64,000 nucleotides of DNA from Adiantum capillus-veneris (Eukaryota > Streptophyta > Polypodiopsida > Polypodiales > Pteridaceae). The notes beneath the pieces were generated by a model. The model was given only the letters and a program-made list of their open reading frames with translations. It made no database searches and had not been told where the DNA came from. The stretch is from the NCBI GenBank assembly GCA_014529385.2, contig CM043950.1:79230343-79294342 (forward strand), read 5' to 3'. Positions 22,987-36,222 of the stretch are shown in pieces. Position 1 is the stretch's first letter. Each line of letters opens with the position of its first letter. The position numbers and the translations under genes are program-made.

Positions 22987-23234
22987 CTTCTTTGCTATTG
23001 TAATAGCTTTGTACATATGACATTGTAATCTTTTAGGTACCATGCACTATGCACACTCCACATTTGCACATTGTGATATCTAAGTCACTTGAATATTTGT
23101 ACATAGATGCACAATTCACTTTCACATCATCACCACTGGTTGATATTTTCACATTGTATAGGGGGTTGGGTTTTTCCCTTGAACTCCCCAAGGGTTTTTT
23201 CATCCAAAGCTAGAGACCTTTGTTTGAGTGGGGG

Positions 23235-23377
23235 TGTTGGAGCTATATAAGGCTCACTCTACTGAACTTGGTCTCACCTATATATTTGTATCTTGTCCTC
23301 AATATGAATCAGTCTTTGGGAGCGTATATGGTGTGTCTCTTGTCTCGTTTCTCTCTCTTTCTCTCTACATCTCAGCA
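23235..23377 (+). repeat. Copia 3' LTR, unit 2
   Basis: 143 bp, identical in type to the unit 1 3' LTR (ATATAAGG, CTGAAC, end CAGCA). Confidence 0.9.
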
Positions 23378-23543
23378 GTATAGAGGTCACAACAAGTCAA
23401 TAATGTAATGTATTAACAACACAGCATTGAGGGATTACCACACCAGCAAATTAAAACCATAGTTCAAGTGTGCGAAAAGCCAGATCCCAGGAACTGAGAA
23501 ACATTCAAAAGTACTCTTATCTATAAAAAAAATAGATATACTG
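23378..23543 (+). repeat. 166-bp H segment, unit 2
   Basis: Copy of the segment at 14738-14903, again bounded by LTRs on both sides. Confidence 0.85.
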
Positions 23544-23686
23544 AGTTGGAGCTATGTATGGCTCACTCTACTCAACTTGGTCTCACCTATATATTTGTAT
23601 CTTGTCCTCAATATGAATCAGTCTTTGGGAGCGTATATGGTGTGTCTCTTGTCTCGTCTCTCTCTCTTTCTCTCTACATCTCAACA
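23544..23686 (+). repeat. Additional copia LTR, unit 2
   Basis: 143 bp, with ATGTATGG near the start and CAGTC where unit 1 has CAGCC. Followed by CTTAC and LINE ORF1. Confidence 0.9.
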
Positions 23687-24640
23687 CTTACTAAGGGAAT
23701 GCCAGCCACCTTGGCAGCTCTGAGGCTTCCATGCGAGGTGTCTCCAGGACATTCCCAATGCTCGAGCCGATTCTTGACAATAGTGGTAAGTACTGCCTCT
23801 GCAAACCCGGAAAGCAGACGGAGATGGGAATGTTTGCCTCTTTTACTAGAACATCTGAAGCAGGGTCAAAACCATGTCTCCACTGTCGAAAGTGGGCTCG
23901 TGCTGCTCGGATGGTCAATGGACTCATGGGCAATGACCTTGGATGCCATCTCAGAGGTCTCAAACTTGATCTGATAGTAACCTCGTTCAAGTATCTGTAC
24001 ATCCAAGATCTTGCCCACCTCTGCGAGAAGGCGGGCTGGGAGAAGGTCACGCAACTCTCCTCTGCTAGGTCAGGTGCCGAGAATCTTGCAGATGATAGAT
24101 GTCGCCTGCAAGCTCTCTACCACTACGACTTGGCTCGCTTGCTCTGTCGACAAAAGAGTAAGTCGAATGGTGGGCTCAGCGGGGTCAGGCAAGGGGGCTT
24201 CGGATGAGTCCCTCTGTGGTGGAGCTGGAGCCTCCATCTGTGTCTACTGCTATGGCAAAGAAGCAGCTGGTGAAGAGACTCTCCAACCCAGCTGCCGAGC
24301 ACTATCCAAAGAAATAGTGCTGCAGAGCCAAGTGCAGGAACCTTTGCGAACGAAGAAGACGGGGGGGAAGAACGGATAAGGCTGGCAGTGTGCAAGATTT
24401 CAGGAGGCAGCGGGCGGGGGGGATGCGGCGCGAGAGAGGCACAGCGGATGGGCTGGAGGGTAGCGCAAGGTGAGGGCAGCGGGTGGGTACGCGCAGCAGG
24501 GGACAAGCGGCCTGGGTTGGTGCGCGCAAAGGCAGGCGGGGGGCAGGGGGCATCGCGAGGGCAGCGAGGGGGGGCAGGGATGGTGCAGCAGGTGAGGGTT
24601 ACGTACAATAGTAGTGAGAAACGGCTTCTTCAAGCAGCCG
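23687..24640 (-). pseudogene. LINE ORF1 N-terminal part, unit 2
   Basis: Second copy of the DUF4283 region. The frame at 23866-24054 reads VGKILDVQILERGYYQI and then FETSEMASKVIAHESI. It retains the roughly 87 bp missing from unit 1. Confidence 0.75.
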
Positions 24641-24975
24641 ATATCTCACCTTTAATTGCTTTCTTTCTTGAGAGTTTTGGGATTGAGCCAAAATGAAAAC
24701 ATGTCCATACATCAACCCGCGTTAAGAAAAGTACATGTCTACAATGCTCTTAGCCGTGAATGCACATATTCAAACTTAGAGTAAAGCCCAAGATTGTACA
24801 ATTTGGTGACACATTTTTTGCCATATATTGTAGCTGGCAAAGTTGATATAGATTGGGTAGGAACTGGACCTTTGGCAAAGATGTTATGGATTGTCTTGGT
24901 TTCTAAATCTTTTAATTTTTCTTTCTGTTATTAACACTAATCTTGATGTAAATTGATTTAGGTATATACTTCTCC

Positions 24976-25007
<32 letters not shown>

Positions 25008-26601
25008 AAGAAAGTTTATCTAACAATAGTTTGATTTTACAAACCATTTTACAAATCAAAGAATCATATATAAGGTTCATCTATCACTAATAAAAATGAT
25101 TGAATAGTGGATGATCTTTTGTTATAATTGCTGCAGTTGTTGTAATCCTAAGGAAAGAATCTCTTACTTGCCACCATCTAAAAAATGCAAGTTTATCAGT
25201 ATTGGCAATAATTGGGAAGACATGTGTCAACAACTCCCTCCCCTTGTTATTGATGTCAAGAATTATAACAAAAACTAACAACTTAACACAGATCAAGTAT
25301 ATGAGTCATATCTACTTCCAAAAAAAATCAAACAGAATCTCCTTTGTAATTTGGATCAACTTTCAAAAGTCTTGTCCAATGCCATCTCATCCGAGACCCT
25401 CGTGCGAGGATTAAGGCCCTTTTGGAAGCATTGGAGTGTGTTCAAAGTAAAACACTAACGCTAATTTCAAAAGTTATGCTTCTATTCAACAAAAAGAAGT
25501 ATAAAAGAGCAGTTCCCAGTACTAAATTTACTAAAATGAATATACTCATCTATAGTCATACACCTAACACCATAAATGTGAAAAGGACCATCATCAGCTG
25601 CAAAAACCCATGTTTTTTCAACCCAAAACCATGTGTGAAAAATCTAAACAGTTAACAACTAGGTTGCTCAAGATATTTGGAGTCTTGCTATAAGTCCACA
25701 TAAAAAGCACATCCTTGCTTATCGATCACTATGGTTACCATCTCTAGTACTTCAAAAACATGGGTTAGATCCTCAAAAAATCAAGAGATATTATGTGTCA
25801 AAGAAATGTCCATAATACTATGTAGTTAAACTTGAGTAGTCATCTAGCTTATCAGACAATTTAGCCAACTAGTCATCATAAAAGGACCAGCAAATTGATT
25901 TTTATATGACAGATCCTTAATTTCCAAATTATTGGTAATCATTTAATGCCCGTACTCGAGTGTATGATCAATGTTATATATGTATCCTCATTCTGTATAA
26001 GCTATGCACATCCCCATATCTAATTATTACAATATTATCAATGTGGATTTGATTTGTAGTACTGGGTGAAATCACCGCCAGACTCCATAAGAGCAGAAAA
26101 GGTAAGACAAATAGAGAAATCTCGTACATATGCAAGTATATGCTATTGGAAAACAATGGTACACATGCAAGCGTGACTAATGTGTGTTAACCCACTATGC
26201 AAGAAGGCAAACTATAGATGGAAATTTGATGTGTATCATTAGATGAGTAGTTGTATCATCTGATGGCAATCTGATGAGTATGTGTATCATCTGATGCGTA
26301 CCTATTGATACGTACATAGTTGTAGATGGAAATGATGTATGCATGTATTAAAGAAGCAGTAGCTCGACCATCATGAAAAGCTTAAGTACTAAGTAGGTGC
26401 AAGAGCATCAACCTGAAATTCCCGAGGCAATTATCTCAAAGTCGAGATATCATATTCATTTAAAACATCAAGCATGATGAACATATTGTAACTTGGGTTA
26501 CATATTTTATGTAGGTCACAATAAGTCAATCATGTAATGTATTAACAACCTAGCATTGAGGGATTACCACACTAGAAAATTAAAACCATAGTTCACGTGT
26601 G
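24641..26601. other. Array flank without recognisable gene, unit 2
   Basis: Near-identical to the unit 1 flank, with a longer (TG)n at 24977-25005 and scattered single-base changes. No gene seen. Confidence 0.8.
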
Positions 26602-26606
26602 TGAAA

Positions 26607-26749
26607 TGTTGGAGCTATATATGGCTCACTCTACTCAACTTGGTCTCACCTATATATTTGTATCTTGTCCTCAATATGAATCAGTCTTTGCGAGCTTATA
26701 TGGTGTGTCTCTTGTCTCGTCTCTCTCTCTTTCTCTCTACATCTCAACA
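26607..26749 (+). repeat. Copia 5' LTR, unit 3
   Basis: 143 bp, the same variants as the unit 2 5' LTR. Confidence 0.92.
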
Positions 26750-26761
26750 TGGTATCAGAGC
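26750..26761 (+). promoter_or_regulatory. Primer binding site, unit 3
   Basis: TGGTATCAGAGC directly after the LTR. Confidence 0.93.
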
Positions 26762-27520
26762 AGTAACGATCATGCGCCGATTCAATTCATGGTGACAAAA
26801 CAGTATGTGTATGCGATTTGCATGTAAGATTCAAAAATTGCTACAAATTTTATTTTTGAGCATTGATTCTTGTTAACTGTGATTGTTTTGTGTTAAGAAA
26901 AATATGATTAGTGTTTTGTGTGACGTTTATTGATAATCAATCTAATCGTTGATTACGTTTTCTTGTTGATGACACCCTGAACTTCATCTCAATTTTTCTT
27001 GCTGTTCTGCTCAAAATTTGGAGAAACGGGAAAAGCGCCATGGAGCATAGTGCAATGACACTATTCATCCAAAACTTGTTCGTCTCCTCGACCTCTTCGA
27101 TTTGAGTTCTAGGTTTGCGTCAATCGGAGTTCGCAGCAAAAAGTTATGCTGTTTTTACTGCAATTGAGCTTGACACAGCTTTCTTCGTCTTACTTCTTCG
27201 TGAAGCATCCATGATCATTTTTTCTTATTTTGACGTTAACTTTTTTGAGAAGATTTAGCTTTTTGATAATCGTATTGTGGCCGTCAATCTTGTGTCTCCC
27301 ACCACTCTATTTTGAGGACTCGTTTATTATTAACGTCTCCGTTACCCTGCCTTTTTTGGGTGACGTCTCTCACATCTTTCGACGTTCCTTGAGAATCCTT
27401 CTTACGTTTATCGTTGACAGAACGCAGTACTCCTATCTCTCTAATTCTCAATTCCGGCCTTCTCCATATATGATATGCAGATTCTGCGATCTTATCTTAT
27501 ACGTCTTCTCACAACAAGAT

Positions 27521-30500
27521 ATGGCTATGAATATTCTCGTCAACAGCTTTCGTTCTGGCTAGCATTCTGTTCCTCCTTTCCAAGGTCAAGGATTTCCAGG
27601 ATGGAAAGAAAATATGTTGTTAATTCTTGAAGGTGATGAACTCTCCGATGTTGTTCTTCGAAATCGTGTTTGTCCGCCTCAGCCTCTTCATACGGATAAT
27701 GATAACGTGCTTATCACTAAAGGACCTATATTTGAAGATTGGAATGTTGCCTATACGAATTGGAAACGACGTGATAAAGCAGCTCGTCGGTATATTCTTT
27801 CTGCTCTTACTGATTCCCTTTTGCTTGATATGTACGAACTGCCTACTTCCCACGACGTATGGAAGTACCTTATTGCAAACTTTCAGAAGAAATCTGTCAC
27901 AGAAATACTTTATTTGAGAGGGTTGCTTAATAGGTTACAATATGAAGTTAGTACTGCCATGATGGGATATATTGAATCTTTCAAATCTATTATTAATCAA
28001 CTTGCTGCTGCCGGTGATCCTGTTCCACAAAAGCAACTGATTACACTTCTCCTTGATACGGTGAAGGACTCTTCTTATGATAACATTGTTACTATTCTCT
28101 CTAATAAAGATGGTCTTGATTTCGACCAAGCCTGCATGTCTTTAATTGAATACTCTCAACATGAAGAACGTCGTAATGCTAGTCATGATACAGCTATGAT
28201 TTCACACGAGGAGACTGAGTCACAACAGATGGAACGGGCTTTTTATGCGCGAAGGCGTCCATTTCAACGAGGAAACCACAGAGGTGGCCGTCGTGGTAAT
28301 ATTTTCTCTCGTCTCAAATTTCCTAATAAGCGATGTTCTTACTGCAACAGAAATGGCCATACTAAAGATGATTGTTGGGCACGTCAATATGATGAAGAAC
28401 ACAGTATTACCACAAAACAACCACGTTTATCTAGAGACTCTTCTTCTTCTTCTTGTGAATATTGTGGACGATCTGATCATCCCACTCATATGTGCTATAA
28501 GCGTCGACTCGACACAGATCGGAATAGAGCATATGCTACTGAACATCGAAACAACATTGTACCAGAAACAAGATGCGTCCTATGTTGAGTTGCTCCAGAC
28601 AGAATACTTCATGTACGCGATGGATCAATTTTTATTGTCGATTCTGGTGCTACAGGAAATATCACATATCAGTCTAAGTGGCTCCATAACTATCATCCAC
28701 TGCCAGTTCAACGTGTTGTTTATCTTGCTGATGATACTACTTGTCAAGTAAAGGATATTGGAGACTTATATCTTGGTACCTTATCTTCTTCCACTCAAAT
28801 TTTGCGAGGAGTATTACATGTACCAGATCTTTAACGTAATCTTCTTTCAGTTGCTAGACTTGTTGATCTTGGTCTGTTTGTTGGTTTTGATCATACCAAA
28901 TGCCGAATTGAGAAAGATGGATAGACTATAGCCACTGCTCCTCAAAATGGTAATCTGTTTGAACTCTCTCTCAACGATGCTGTAGCAAATGTTGTCACTG
29001 CTCTAGGTGATCATGATCGCAAAGTATGGCATGACCGTTTTGTTCATGCTGATTTCTCAAAACTCCTTGATCTTCAACGTCGTGATCTTGTTCATGGAAT
29101 GGATCTTAAAGCCCATCCTCATATAGGAATTTGTGAATTTTGTGCTCTTGGGAAGCACAATCGCAAACCCTTTCCTCTTTCAAATACAACTCATTCTCAT
29201 GACATATTGGATCTTGTTCATATTGATATATGTGGACCTTTACCTTCTTCGAGATCACAATATCGCTACTTCATTACTTTCATTGATGATTTCTCAAGGT
29301 ATACGACTGTATTTCTACTTAGATAAAAATCTGAAGCCTTATCTGTTTTCAAACAATTCCACAAGGCTGCGGAACTTCAAACTGGTCGTCCCCTTAAGAA
29401 GCTTCGTAGTGACAATGGAGGCGAATATGTTTCTCGAGAGTTTGTGAGTTACTGTGCTGATAGTGGAATTCATCATGAACACACTATTCCATATTCGCCT
29501 CAATAGAACGGTGTTGCTGAACGAAAGAATCGAACTATTCTCAATGCTGTAAGATGTATGCTCATTCATTCTGGCTTATCTGGTGTTTTTTGGGCTGAAG
29601 CTACTTTGACAGCAGTATTTATTCAGAATCATCTTCCTACTACTGCACCCCCTGGTAAGATACCCATCACAGCATGGACAGGTGACATTCCTTCTGTATC
29701 TCATTTTCGAACCTTTGAATGTATTGCTTATATTCATATTCCCAAAGAAACACGAACAAAGCTTGATGCTCTTGGTCTTAAAGTTATTTTTATTGGATAT
29801 TCTGACACTTCCAAAGGCTACAAATTCTATGACCCTTCCTCCAAGAAAGTAATTGTGAATCGTGATGCTACTTTTAACGAACAGCTTATGGGAGGCTCAT
29901 GGTCCATGGATGATTCTAATGATACTAAATAATTGCTTCAAGCTTTTCCATTTCTTTCAAAAGATGAAACTCTTCCTATAGAGCAACTTTCCTCTTCACA
30001 ACCATCCATTCCGAATGTTGCCAATGATGATATTGATATTTTTGTTGATCTGCCTATTGATTTTGAACATGGCTCATGTCATGTTTATGATGACGATATT
30101 GTTGATAATTCTTTTTCTACTTCCGAAGATCCCCTTACTTATGATGAAGCTATCTCTTCACCACAAAAGGATCAATGGCAAGAGGCTATGGAAGCAGAGT
30201 ACGATTCTCTTATCTCTAAAGGTACATGCATACTAACTGAATTACCTCCTGGTCGTACAGCTATTAAATGTAAGTGGGTGTATAAGACAAAAGTAAAAGC
30301 AGATGGATCTTTTGACAATTTCAAGGCATGTTTAGTTGCAAAATGTTACTTCCAAGTAGCTGGTGTTGATTATCAAGAGACTTTTTCACCAGTTGTTCGC
30401 ATTACAAGTGTTCCAGTTTTATTGGCATTTGTTGTTCAATTTGATTTAGAAGCTCATCAAATGGATGTGCGAACTACTTTTCTTAATGGTGACTTGGAAG

Positions 30501-31708
30501 AGGAAATTTATATGGAACAACCAGAAGGGTTTGTTATTCTAGGTAAAGAAGACCTTGTTGCTCAACTCCATAAGGCACTATATGGTCTCAAACAAGCTTC
30601 GCGAGCCTGGTATACAAAATTTGATCTTTTTCTCACCTCTAAAGGATTCATCTCTTGCTCGTCTGACCCCAACTTATACATAAAACGCCAAGGTAGCAGT
30701 TTTGGGATTCTTGCTCTATATATGGATGATACCATCCTTGTTTCCAATGATTTGGGATTTCTTCAGTAAGTGAAAAAGTTATTGTCTTCTGCATTTGATA
30801 TGGTGGATCTTGGAGAGATTCACTCGTGTCTGGGCATTCAAATCCAACGGAACCGTACAAAAGGTGTTTTATTCCTTCGATAGTCAAAGTTTATTGCAGA
30901 TACTATTGAAAAATTTGGTATGGAATCTGCACATTCAACCAACACACCTTGTCTTGCAAGCTCTACGAAGAACACTTCTGACAATGGCGGTCAACTTGTA
31001 ACAAATCAACCTTATGCTAACTTGATTGGATGTCTTCAGTTTGTTGGCATGAACACTCGTCCTGATATTCTGTTTGCTGCTAATTATCTTGGACAACATC
31101 TTGCATGTCCTTCTCTTAAGAATTGGTCTGCTGCAAAGCGTGTGTTGAAATACTTGAAAGGCACTACAGATTTTGGTTTAGTCTATCGACGACAACTCAC
31201 ATCGGATTCTATGCAATCTCTTTCTCTTTTGGGTTACACAGATGCAGACTGGGCAATCTCAGATTTATCTATGCGATCTACTAGTGGAAATTGCTTCTTT
31301 TTAAATGGTTGTCTTGTTTCTTTGACCAGCAAGAAACAATGTTGTATTGCAGTTTCTATGACTGAGTCAGAATATGTTGCGGCATCACTTGCAGCTCGTG
31401 AGTTGATTTGGCTTCGACAAATGCTGGTTGATATTGGTCACTCTCCTCTTTCTAGCACACCCTTGCGGTGTGACAACCAAAGTGCTATTAGTCTTGCAAA
31501 AGACTATGTTCAACATAATAAGTCAAAGCACATTGTTGTCCATTATCATTATGTCAGGTATGAAGTACGCAAAGGAACCATTATGGTTGAACACTGTCCA
31601 AGTGACCAGATGATTGCAGACATTTTGACCAAAGGCCTCAACGAGTCACGTTTCATCCTCTTGTGCTCGGAGCTTGGAGTTGCTTCGACCTCACTCTTTC
31701 TAGATTAG
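27521..31708 (+). pseudogene. Copia gag-pol remnant, unit 3
   Basis: Domains as in unit 2. The most heavily interrupted copy: TAG at 27,560 near the gag start, TGA at 28,586 between gag and protease, then TAA about 28,832, TAG about 28,921, TAA 29,324, TAG 29,504, TAA 29,930, TAA 30,767 and TAG about 30,881. Most of these replace CAA or CAG of unit 1. The gag core plus both knuckles form an uninterrupted 324-codon frame (27,614-28,588). Protease Asp is at 28,640. Confidence 0.93.
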
Positions 31709-31956
31709 CTTCTTTGCTATTGTAATAGCTTTGTACATATGACATTGTAATCTTTTAGGTCCCATGCACTATGCACACTCCACATTTTCACATTGTGATA
31801 TCTAAGTCACTTGAATATTTGTACATAGATGCACAATTCACTTTCACATCATCACCACTGGTTGATATTTTCACATTGTATAGGGGGTTGGGTTTTTCCC
31901 TTGAACTCCCCAAGGGTTTTTTCATCCAAAGCTAGAGACCTTTGTTTGAGTGGGGG

Positions 31957-32099
31957 TGTTGGAGCTATATAAGGCTCACTCTACTGAACTTGGTCTCACC
32001 TATATATTTGTATCTTGTCCTCAATATGAATCAGTCTTTGGGAGCGTATATGGTGTGTCTCTTGTCTCGTTTCTCTCTCTTTCTCTCTACATCTCAGCA
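31957..32099 (+). repeat. Copia 3' LTR, unit 3
   Basis: 143 bp, internal type, ends CAGCA. The polypurine tract GAGTGGGGG is at 31948. Confidence 0.9.
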
Positions 32100-32265
32100 G
32101 TATAGAGGTCACAACAAGTCAATAATGTAATGTATTAACAACCCAGCATTGAGGGATTACCACACCAGCAAATTAAAACCATAGTTCAAGTGTGCGAAAA
32201 GCCAGATCCCAGGAACTGAGAAACATTCAAAAGTACTCTTATCTATAAAAAAAATAGATATACTG
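32100..32265 (+). repeat. 166-bp H segment, unit 3
   Basis: Third copy of the LTR-bounded segment. Confidence 0.85.
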
Positions 32266-32408
32266 AGTTGGAGCTATATATGGCTCACTCTACTCAACTT
32301 GGTCTCACCTATATATTTGTATCTTGTCCTCAATATGAATCAGTCTTTGGGAGCGTATATGGTGTGTCTCTTGTCTTGTCTCTCTCTCTTTCTCTCTACA
32401 TCTCAACA
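32266..32408 (+). repeat. Additional copia LTR, unit 3
   Basis: 143 bp, followed by CTTAC and LINE ORF1. Confidence 0.9.
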
Positions 32409-33345
32409 CTTACTAAGGGAATGCCAGCCACCTTGGCAGCTCTGAGGCTTCCATGCGAGGTGTCTCCAGGACATTCCCAATGCTCGAGCCGATCCTTGAC
32501 AAAAGTGGTAAGTACTGCCTCTGCAAACCCGGAAAGCAGACAGAGATGGGAATGTTTGCCTCTTTTACTAGAACATCTGAAGCAGGGTCAAAACCATGTC
32601 TCCACTGTCGAAAGTGGGCTCGTGCTGCTCGGATGGTCAATGGACTCATGGGCAATGACCTTGGATGCCATCTCAGAGGTCTCAAACTCGATCTGATAGT
32701 AACCTCGTTCAAGTATCTGTACATCCAAGATCTTGCCCACCTCTGCGAGAAGGCGGGCTCGGAGTAGGTCACGCAACTCTCCTCTGCTAGGTCAGGTGCC
32801 GAGAATTTTGCAGATGATAGATGTCGCCTGCTTGCTCTGTCGACAAAAGAGCAAGTCGAATGGTGGGCTCAGCGGGGTCAGGCAAGGGGGCTTCGGATGA
32901 GTCCCTCTGTGGTGGAGCTGGAGCCTCCATCTGTGTCTACTGCTATGGCGAAGAAGCGGCTGGTGAAGAGACTCTCCAACCCAGCTGCCGAGCACTGTCC
33001 AAAGAAATAGTGCTGCAGAGCCAAGTGCAGGAACCTTCGCGAACGAAGAAGACGGGGGGGGGAAGATCGGATAAGGCTGGCAGTGTGCAAGATTTCAAGA
33101 GGCAGCGGGCGGGGGGGGGGGGGGGGATGCGGCGCGAGAGAGGCGCAGCGGATGGGCTGGAGGGTAGCGCAAGGTGAGGGCAGCGGGTGGGTACGCGCAG
33201 CAGGGGACAAGCGGCCTGGGTTGATGCGCGCAAAGGCAGGCGGGGGGCAGGGGGCATCGCGAGGGCAGCGAGGGGGGGCAGGGATGGTGCAGCAGGTGAG
33301 GGGTACGTACAATAGTAGTGAGAAACGGCTTCTTCAAGCAGCCGA
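32409..33345 (-). pseudogene. LINE ORF1 N-terminal part, unit 3
   Basis: Third copy of the DUF4283 region (32588-32776 readable). About 24 bp is missing near 32,830 compared with units 1 and 2. A poly-G run at 33,111-33,126 varies in length among units. Confidence 0.75.
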
Positions 33346-35302
33346 TAACTCACCTTTAATTGCTTTCTTTCTTGAGAGTTTTGGGATTGAGCCAAAATGA
33401 AAACATGTCCATACATCAACCCGTGTTAAGAAAAGTACATGTCTACAATGCTCTTAGCCGTGAATGCACATATTCAAACTTAGAGTAAAGCCCAAGACTG
33501 TACAATTTGGTGACACATTTTTTGCCATATATTGTAGCTGGCAAAGTTGATATAGATTGGGTAGGAACTGGACCTTTGGCAAAGATGTTATGGATTGTCT
33601 TGGTTTCTAAATCTTTTAATTTTTCTTTCTGTTATTAACACTAATCTTGATGTAAATTGATTTAGGTATATACTTCTCCTTGTGTGTGTGTGTGTGTGTG
33701 TGTGTGTTTAAGAAAGTTTATCTAACAATAGTTTGATTTTACAAACCATTTTACAAATCAAAGAATCATATATAAGGTTCATCTATCACTAATAAAAATA
33801 ATTGAATGTGGATGATCTTTTGTTATAATTGCTGCAGTTGTTGTAATCCTAAGGAAAGAATCTCTTACTTGCCACCATCTAAAAAATGCAAGTTTATCAG
33901 TATTGGCAATAATTGGGAAGACATGTGTCAACAACTCCCTCCCCTTGTTATTGATGTCAAGAATTATAACAAAAACTAACAACTTAACACAGATCAAGTA
34001 TATGAGTCATATCTACTTCCAAAAAAAATCAAACAGAATCTCCTTTGTAATTTGGATCAACTTTCAAAAGTCTTGTCCAATGCCATCTCATCCGAGACCC
34101 TCGTGCGAGGATTAAGTCCCTTTTGGAAGCATTGGAGTGTGTTCAAAGTAAAACACTAACGCTAATTTCAAAAGTTATGCTTCTATTCAACAAAAAGAAG
34201 TATAAAAGAGCAGTTCCCAGTACTAAATTTACTAAAATGAATATACTCATCTATAGTCATACACCTAACACCATAAATGTGAAAAGGACCATCATCAGCT
34301 GCAAAAACCCATGTTTTTTCAACCCAAAACCATGTGTGAAAAATCTAAACAGTTAACAACTAGGTTGCTCAAGATATTTGGAGTCCTGCTATAAGTCCAC
34401 ATAAAAAGCACATCCTTGCTTATCGATCACTATGGTTACCATCTCTAGTACTTCAAAAACATGGGTTAGATCCTCAAAAAATCAAGAGATATTATGTGTC
34501 AAAGAAATGTCCATAATACTATGTAGTTAAACTTGAGTAGTCATCCAGCTTATCAGACAATTTAGCCAACTAGTCGTCATAAAAGGACCAGCAAATTGAT
34601 TTTTATATGACAGATCCTTAATTTCCAAATTATTGGTAATCATTTAATGCCCGTACTCGAGTGTATGATCAATGTTATATATGTATCCTCATTCTGTATA
34701 AGCTATGCACATCCCCATATCTAATTATTACAATATTATCAATGTGGATTTGATTTGTAGTACTGGGTGAAATCACCGCCAGACTCCATAAGAGCAGAAA
34801 AGGTAAGACAAATAGAGAAATCTCGTACATATGCAAGTATATGCTATTGGAAAACGATGGTACACATGCAAGCGTGACTAATGTGTGTTAACCCACTATG
34901 CAAGAAGACAAACTATAGATGGCAATTTGATGTGTATCATTAGATGAGTAGTTGTATCATCTGATGGCAATCTGATGAGTATGTGTATCATCTGATGCGT
35001 ACCTATTGATACGCACATAGTTGTAGATGGAAATGATGTATGCATGTATTAAAGAAGCAGTAGCTCGACCATCATGAAAAGCTTAAGTACTAAGTACGTG
35101 CAAGAGCATCAACCTGAAATTCCCGAGTCAATTATCTCAAAGTCGAGATATCATATTCATTTAAAACATCAAGCATGATGAACATATTGTAACTTGGGTT
35201 ACATATTTTATGTAGGTCACAATAAGTCAATCATGTAATGTATTAACAACCTAGCATTGAGGGATTACCACACTAGAAAATTAAAACCATAGTTCACGTG
35301 TG
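33346..35302. other. Array flank without recognisable gene, unit 3
   Basis: Same as the unit 1 and 2 flanks, with (TG)n at 33681-33707. No gene seen. Confidence 0.8.
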
Positions 35303-35307
35303 TGAAA

Positions 35308-35452
35308 TGTTGGAGCTATATATGGCTCACTCTACTCAACTTGGTCTCACCTATATATTTGTATCTTGTCCTCAATATGAATCAGTCTTTGGGAGCTTAT
35401 ATGGTGTGTCTCTTGTCTCGTCTCTCTCTCTTTTATTCTCTACATCTCAACA
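35308..35452 (+). repeat. Copia 5' LTR, unit 4
   Basis: 145 bp. It has GGGAGCTTAT and a TTTTATTC insertion-like change near the end. Confidence 0.92.
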
Positions 35453-35464
35453 TGGTATCAGAGC
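35453..35464 (+). promoter_or_regulatory. Primer binding site, unit 4
   Basis: TGGTATCAGAGC directly after the LTR. Confidence 0.93.
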
Positions 35465-36222
35465 AGTAACGATCATGCGCCGATTCAATTCATGGTGACA
35501 AAACAGTATGTGTATGCGATTTGCATGTAAGATTCAAAAATTGCTACAATTTTTTTTTTTGAGCATTGATTCTTGTTAACTGTGATTGTTTTGTGTTAAG
35601 AAAAATATGATTAGTGTTTCGTGTGACGTTTATTGATAATCAATCTAATCGTTGATTACGTTTTCTTGTTGATGACACCCTGAACTTCATCTCAATTTTT
35701 CTTGCTGTTCTGCTCAAAATTTGGAGAAACGGAAAAGAGCCATGGAGCATAGTGCAATGACACTATTCATCCAAAACTTGTTCGTCTCCTCGACCTCTTT
35801 GATTTGAGTTCTAGGTTTGCGTCAATCGGAGTTCGCAGCAAAAAGTTATGCTGTTTTTACTGCAATTGAGCTTGACACAGCTTTCTTCGTCCTACTTCTT
35901 CGTGAAGCGTCCATGATCATTTTTTCTTATTTTGACGTTAACTTTTTTGAGAAGATTTAGCTTTTTGATAATCGTATTGAGGCCGTCAATCTTGTGTCTC
36001 CCACCACTCTATTTTGAGGACTCGTTTATTATTAACGTCTCCTTTACCCTGCCTTTTTTGGGTGACGTCTCTCACATCTTTCGACGTTCCTTGAGAATCC
36101 TTCTTACGTTTATCGTTGACAGAACGCAGTACTCCTATCTCTCTCATTCTCAATTGCGGCCTTCACCATATATGGTATGCAGATTCTGCGATCTTATCTT
36201 ATACGTCTTCTCACAACAAGAT

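Larger units (their letters stand above)
17886..23377 (+). mobile_element. Ty1/copia element, array unit 2
   Basis: Same layout as unit 1. The 5' end carries the TGAAA flank of element B, while the 3' end carries the 166-bp segment and LINE sequence of element A. It is therefore a B/A chimera, with the switch somewhere after about 22,732, where unit 2 still has B-type bases. Confidence 0.92.
26607..32099 (+). mobile_element. Ty1/copia element, array unit 3
   Basis: B-type 5' end (TGAAA at 26602-26606) and A-type 3' end, as in unit 2. It shares stop codons with unit 4 that unit 2 lacks, which makes units 3 and 4 the closest relatives. Confidence 0.92.
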